This document shows, piece by piece, positions 21,325-24,703 of a DNA stretch of 24,703 bases (its first letter is position 1; every line of letters starts with the position of its first letter). The notes under the pieces were generated by a model that worked only from the letters and a program-made list of their open reading frames with translations, ran no database searches and was not told the origin of the DNA. Source of the stretch: Pusillimonas sp. UBA6240 (GTDB taxonomy: Bacteria; Pseudomonadota; Gammaproteobacteria; Burkholderiales; Burkholderiaceae_B); contig DJWC01000140.1 in NCBI GenBank assembly GCA_002441445.1, positions 245-24,947 on the forward strand, given 5' to 3'. The translations under genes were made by a program, and so were the position numbers.

Positions 21325-23340
21325 TTGAATGCTATCCGTTGCCTGCTGTGTTGGCTGAGCGCCCTGCTATGGGGCGGCGGATTGCTTCCGGGCCCCGGCA
21401 TGGCCGCCACGCTGTCCGCGCCCGCCCTGATACAGTGCAACGGCGTGAAAGACCTGGTTTTCGTGCCGCACCAGGACGACGACCTGCTGTTCATGAATCC
21501 GGATATCGAAGCGACCATCGACGCCGGCGGCTGTGTGCAGGTCGTCTACCTGACGGCCAGCGAGCGCGGCGAGGGTGAGCCGTACATGCTGGGGCGCGAG
21601 CGCGGCGTCCGGGCCGCCTATGCCTATATGGCCCAGGCGCCCAACCTCTGGACCGAAGACGTCGCCTCATACCAGGGGCGCCGGTACGCGCGCTTCACCC
21701 TCAATGGCAATCCGCGCATACAGTTGGTGGCCATGCGGCTCAAAGACCCCTGGCTGGGCAAGGGCTGGGGCAGCCTGACGCCCTTGAGCGAAGCCGAATC
21801 CGTGCCCGGCAAGACCGCCGACTCGCTGGGGCCTCATGCCCGCAGCTATACGCGCGAAGACCTGGTGGACGCGATCGGCGACATCATCCGCGAATACCAG
21901 CCGACCACCGTGCGCCATATGGACGACACCATACAGGTTCCCTATACCCAGCTATGCTGGCGCTGCGCCGGACACGATCACCCCGACCACATCGCCAGCG
22001 CGCGCCTGGTGCACGATGCGATACTGAAAGACCAAGGGTCTTATGCCGAGATCGCCTACGTGGACTATCCCAGCCAGGAACGCGCGGCGAATTTGTCTCC
22101 GCAAGAAACCCAGGACAAAAGCGAAGCGTTCAGGCGCTATGCCTGGGACGATTACCGCTATTGCTCCAGCGCCGAGCATTGCCTGGAGCCAGCCGGCCCG
22201 GCCGCCGCATGGGTGGGCCGCATCTATTATGTCTCCCGCCGCGATGCCGCGCCGGTGCTGCTGCCGGAAAGCGGCGGCGGCCTGCGTCTGTTCGCCGTGG
22301 GCGAAGTCAGCCGGGCGGCCGGTTTCTGGGACAGCCTGCGGCAGGGCTGGCAGACGCTGGGCGGACGCACCGCCGATCCGCTTGCGGCGTTCACCTACCA
22401 GGACCGGCGGCCGGGGGTGTTCGCGCGCGACGCCGGGGGCATGATCTGGGCCAGCCGCCAGGATGCGCAGGGACGCTGGCAGGGGTGGCGCCATATCGCT
22501 GGGGCGCGCCTGCTGCACATGCCCGCGGTCACCATCCAGGGCCCGTTATGGGCGCTGGGCATGGGCAATGACGGCATCTTCCACGCGTCGGAATACCGCG
22601 GCGCCGCCTCGGGCTGGTCGGCCTGGAAGGCTTTACCCGCCTTGCCCGCGGCCGTGCCTCAGGCGGCTTTGGCTCATTGCGATGCCGGCCCGGTCGCATT
22701 TGCCGCCGATCGCACCGGCCGGTTGTGGGCCAGCGTGCTGGCGAATGCCGCCGGCGACCGGCAAGACGAAGCGCACTGGGGCGCATGGCGCAGGCTGGCT
22801 CTGGACTCCGCAGCGGGCGGCCTGGCCGCGACATGCGCGGAGAAGGGCGAGCTCACGCTTTACTATCGGGACAGGGCGAGCGGCCACATGATGGCGGCAA
22901 GGCTTCACAGCCCCGTGGACGATGTCGAAGAGGGTTGGCAGCCTCCGCAAGACTTGGGCTTCGCCTATCGGGGCCGGCCTGCGGTGGCCATCGATGAACG
23001 CGGGCGGAGCATCGTCGGCGCCCTGGGCGCGGACGGCGCCATCTGGCTGGTGGAGGAAGGCAAAGCCGTGCGCCTGGGCGAGTCGGCGGCCTCGCCTCCC
23101 GCCATGCAGGTCAACGGCGGGACGCTATATGTGGCCGCGCGCGCCGCCGGAGTCGAACAAAACTATTGGATCCGGGCCAGGCGCAACGGCCATTGGGAAA
23201 CCGCTTGGCATTTGAACCCGCCGCCGCCCGGCGGGGGCAGAGCGTTTTCGCAACCGGCCGTTCTGGCGGGCGACACGCCTTCCGCCATTGCCGCGGCCGG
23301 CGTGCTGACCGCGGCCGGCGCCGTTCACTCGTCCCAATAG
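21325..23340 (+). CDS. Exported PIG-L deacetylase fused to a lectin-like beta-propeller
   Basis: The 671-residue protein starts with a signal-like segment (CLLCWLSALLWGGG, cleavage near GMAA, about 28). Residues 40-310 form a PIG-L/LmbE zinc deacetylase domain: DLVFVPHQDDDLLFMNPD (His49, Asp51, Asp52; usual form PHPDDE) and CAGHDHPDHIASARLVH (HDHPDH at 217-222). PIG-L enzymes remove N-acetyl groups from sugars. From about 320 to the end come six or so repeats with Trp-rich blades (GMIWASRQDAQGRWQGWRHI, GIFHASE...GWSAWKAL, RLWASVL...WGAWRRL), as in PLL-type sugar-binding propellers. Upstream stops leave only TTG 21325 ahead of the signal segment, with no ribosome site; ATG 21400 would lose the signal. 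Targeting to an acetylated surface glycan is inferred. Confidence 0.85.
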   Translation: MNAIRCLLCWLSALLWGGGLLPGPGMAATLSAPALIQCNGVKDLVFVPHQDDDLLFMNPDIEATIDAGGCVQVVYLTASERGEGEPYMLGRERGVRAAYAYMAQAPNLWTEDVASYQGRRYARFTLNGNPRIQLVAMRLKDPWLGKGWGSLTPLSEAESVPGKTADSLGPHARSYTREDLVDAIGDIIREYQPTTVRHMDDTIQVPYTQLCWRCAGHDHPDHIASARLVHDAILKDQGSYAEIAYVDYPSQERAANLSPQETQDKSEAFRRYAWDDYRYCSSAEHCLEPAGPAAAWVGRIYYVSRRDAAPVLLPESGGGLRLFAVGEVSRAAGFWDSLRQGWQTLGGRTADPLAAFTYQDRRPGVFARDAGGMIWASRQDAQGRWQGWRHIAGARLLHMPAVTIQGPLWALGMGNDGIFHASEYRGAASGWSAWKALPALPAAVPQAALAHCDAGPVAFAADRTGRLWASVLANAAGDRQDEAHWGAWRRLALDSAAGGLAATCAEKGELTLYYRDRASGHMMAARLHSPVDDVEEGWQPPQDLGFAYRGRPAVAIDERGRSIVGALGADGAIWLVEEGKAVRLGESAASPPAMQVNGGTLYVAARAAGVEQNYWIRARRNGHWETAWHLNPPPPGGGRAFSQPAVLAGDTPSAIAAAGVLTAAGAVHSSQ

Positions 23341-24101
23341 GCCCGCCGGCCGTAATGGCGGTGCAGGCGGGTTTCGTAATCGCGATCCAGCGGCAGGTCG
23401 TCGTCATATTCCGGACTGTTCTTGATCTGGTCGCGCGTAAGCTTGGTCCATACCATGGATTCGGTCCAGTCTATGCGGTCTATCCAGTGCGTGGCGAGCA
23501 GCACTTTCTTGCCTCCCGGCCACCAGTTGCGGGTATCCACCAGCAGATAGCGTATGGCCCAGGTTTCATCGTCGCATATGAAGTCTTCCACGTGGCCGAT
23601 TTCGTCGTCGGTGCCGGCGATGTGGTAGCCGGTGACCTGCTCGCTGCTGCGCAGATGCACGTCCTCGGGGTTGCCGGCGGCGCGCGCCGCGAGCTCTTCG
23701 GGGGTCTCACGGATGGCGGCGGCGCCGTCGGGCGCGGGATATAGAGGATACCCGCCCACGCCCCACAGATAAGGCCCCGCCCAATAATTGCCATAGCCAT
23801 AATATTCGGAAAACTCTGTTTCCAGCTGGCGCGACACCGGTTGGTGCGTATCGATTTCCGGGCTGTTCTTGACTTGGTCGCGCGTCAAGGATACATGGAC
23901 GGTCTCTTCCAGGTCGTCGACGCCCTTGATGGAATAGGGCGATATAAGCACTTTGCGGCTGGAAAGCCAGGTTCCCGTTTCCACAACCAGATACCGCACC
24001 CCCCAGCGCTCATCGTCGAAATACACTTCCTGGACTTTGCCCAGTTCATCATCGGTGGCCTGTATGGCGTAGCCCTTCAGGCTGCTGACTTTACGTAACA
24101 T
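23325..24101 (-). CDS. Tandem PRC-barrel domain protein
   Basis: The 258-residue protein carries two PRC-barrel copies: residues about 5-85 (LKGYAIQATDDELGKVQEVY ... SLTRDQVKNSPEID) and about 155-240 (VTGYHIAGTDDEIGHVEDFI ... KLTRDQIKNSPEYD). A Tyr/Gly-rich linker (EYYGYGNYWAGPYLWGVGGY) lies between. Such proteins are common in Burkholderiales and often stress-induced, but their function is unknown; the fold binds RNA or photosynthetic and cell-division proteins elsewhere. No signal peptide is seen. AAAAGGAGAAC is a strong ribosome site. Its last 16 bases overlap the 3' end of the convergent PIG-L gene, so the two transcripts must overlap. Confidence 0.88.
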   Translation of the reverse strand: MLRKVSSLKGYAIQATDDELGKVQEVYFDDERWGVRYLVVETGTWLSSRKVLISPYSIKGVDDLEETVHVSLTRDQVKNSPEIDTHQPVSRQLETEFSEYYGYGNYWAGPYLWGVGGYPLYPAPDGAAAIRETPEELAARAAGNPEDVHLRSSEQVTGYHIAGTDDEIGHVEDFICDDETWAIRYLLVDTRNWWPGGKKVLLATHWIDRIDWTESMVWTKLTRDQIKNSPEYDDDLPLDRDYETRLHRHYGRRAYWDE

Positions 24102-24130
24102 CGAGTTCTCCTTTTATATGGGTTGCGGGC

Positions 24131-24152
24131 GGCATGCAGCAAGCCGCATGCC
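24131..24152. promoter_or_regulatory. Stem-loop in the PRC-barrel gene leader
   Basis: GGCATGC (24131-24137) pairs perfectly with GCATGCC (24146-24152) around AGCAAGCC, about 30 bp upstream of the PRC start on the minus strand. It could be a 5' mRNA stem or an operator. Confidence 0.4.
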
Positions 24153-24434
24153 CATCGCCGGCTCGGCGCTGCGGTGTTACGGCGGCGGGCTTGCGGCCGG
24201 AGATCGCCTGTTTACGGGAGCCGTACGCATCGGTTAAAGTGAACCAACTGGGCGGTGCAACGTGTATAAGCTTGCATTGCCGGCAGCGCCTGCTCAAAGG
24301 CGACCGCCCAGCGCGGCGGCGGCACGCGGCAGGTCATGCAGGTCGGGTTGGCTGTGGCAAGTAGCCGCGGCGGCCAGACGCGGTTGGCAGGCCTAGCTGG
24401 TCGGATGCGGGCGGCAAGCGGTGGCCGGCGAACT

Positions 24435-24468
24435 GCGGCCGGCCAGGCGCGGCCGGCCAGGCGCGGCC
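24435..24468. repeat. 14-bp GCGGCC-type tandem repeat
   Basis: GCGGCCGGCCAGGC occurs at 24435-24448 and again, identical, at 24449-24462, followed by a partial copy GCGGCC (24463-24468). The period and the GCGGCC core are the same as in the block at 51-120. Confidence 0.75.
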
Positions 24469-24498
24469 AAGAGCAGGGCAACCAAAGGGCTCAAAGGC

Positions 24499-24703
24499 AT
24501 GGATTTCGATGCATTGATGCTGGCCCGGATTCAATTCGGGTTCACTATCTCCTTCCATATCATTTTTCCCGCGATCACCATAGGGCTGGCCAGCTACCTG
24601 GCGGTCCTGGAAGGCTGCTGGCTCAAGACCGGCGACCGGGTCTACCGGGACCTCTATCATTTCTGGCTCAAGATCTTTGCCGTCAACTTCGGCATGGGCG
24701 TGG
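24499..24703 (+). CDS. cioA: Cytochrome bd-type quinol oxidase subunit I (partial, CioA-like)
   Basis: Only the first 68 codons lie in the window. They begin MDFDALMLARIQFGFTISFH and continue IIFPAITIGLASYLAVLEG, the first membrane helix of subunit I of the bd/Cio oxidase. The His in FHIIFPA corresponds to the haem-ligand His19 of E. coli CydA. FHIIFPA with ITIGLAS is typical of the cyanide-insensitive (CioA) branch rather than E. coli CydA. The next segment, HFWLKIFAVNFGMGV, starts the second helix. The ribosome site is an AAAGG just before ATG. It accepts electrons from quinol and reduces oxygen. Confidence 0.93.
   Translation, partial: MDFDALMLARIQFGFTISFHIIFPAITIGLASYLAVLEGCWLKTGDRVYRDLYHFWLKIFAVNFGMGV

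Larger units (their letters stand above)
24102..24498. other. Divergent spacer between PRC-barrel gene and quinol oxidase
   Basis: The side near the PRC gene has a stem-loop (24131-24152). The middle holds GGTT/AACC (24232-24235, 24242-24245) and TATAAG (24265-24270), which could belong to the oxidase promoter, though no fitting -35 element is seen. No clear Fnr/Anr box (TTGAT-N4-ATCAA) was found. The end near the oxidase gene is GCGGCC-rich with a 14-bp repeat. No gene is supported. Confidence 0.6.

Noticed and set aside
24102..24498. Fnr/Anr site controlling the oxidase gene
   Set aside because: No TTGAT-N4-ATCAA-like sequence was found; GGTT/AACC is too short to count.

Overview
The window is GC-rich chromosomal DNA of a betaproteobacterium. 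Gene content and order (mltG-tmk-holB-tatD, smpB divergent from ratA-ratB, an ankyrin gene after tatD, a CioA-type oxidase gene) fit Burkholderiales, most likely Alcaligenaceae near Bordetella, Achromobacter or Pusillimonas. The taxon is inferred, since no rRNA or other marker is present. I found no tRNA, rRNA, CRISPR array or intact transposase gene.

Left part (1-8.4 kb): the last codons of an upstream gene; a 14-bp tandem repeat block; a type II NADH dehydrogenase (ndh); a DNA alkyltransferase (ogt) with a long insertion; smpB on the minus strand, divergent from ratA-ratB; then a plus-strand operon for the middle of valine catabolism (isobutyryl-CoA dehydrogenase-like, 3-hydroxyisobutyryl-CoA hydrolase, 3-hydroxyisobutyrate dehydrogenase). 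A ygfZ gene faces this operon.

Middle (8.4-14.1 kb): a strongly structured 230-bp divergent spacer precedes mltG-tmk-holB, whose reading frames touch or overlap, and then tatD. Behind tatD lies a 700-bp gene-poor stretch. It holds two very AT-rich blocks around a GC-rich core, inverted and direct repeats like those of a small non-autonomous element, and short minus-strand open stretches that look like gene relics. An exported ankyrin-repeat protein follows.

Right part (14.1-24.7 kb): a minus-strand thiol/peroxide defence cluster (exported peroxiredoxin, glutathione peroxidase, YfcG/YghU-type glutathione transferase, DUF3298-type lipoprotein) shares an upstream spacer with arsC. That spacer carries a Fur-box-like inverted repeat and a second palindrome. 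Next come an EamA permease, a Xre-RES toxin-antitoxin pair, a Rossmann/SAF-domain oxidoreductase, an exported PIG-L deacetylase fused to a lectin-like beta-propeller, a duplicated PRC-barrel protein on the minus strand, and the start of a CioA/CydA quinol oxidase gene that runs off the window.

Most of the window is core metabolism and maintenance. The accessory or unexplained parts are the AT-rich island after tatD, the Xre-RES module, the PIG-L/propeller protein, the ogt insertion, the competing hairpins before mltG and the palindromes between the peroxiredoxin gene and arsC.
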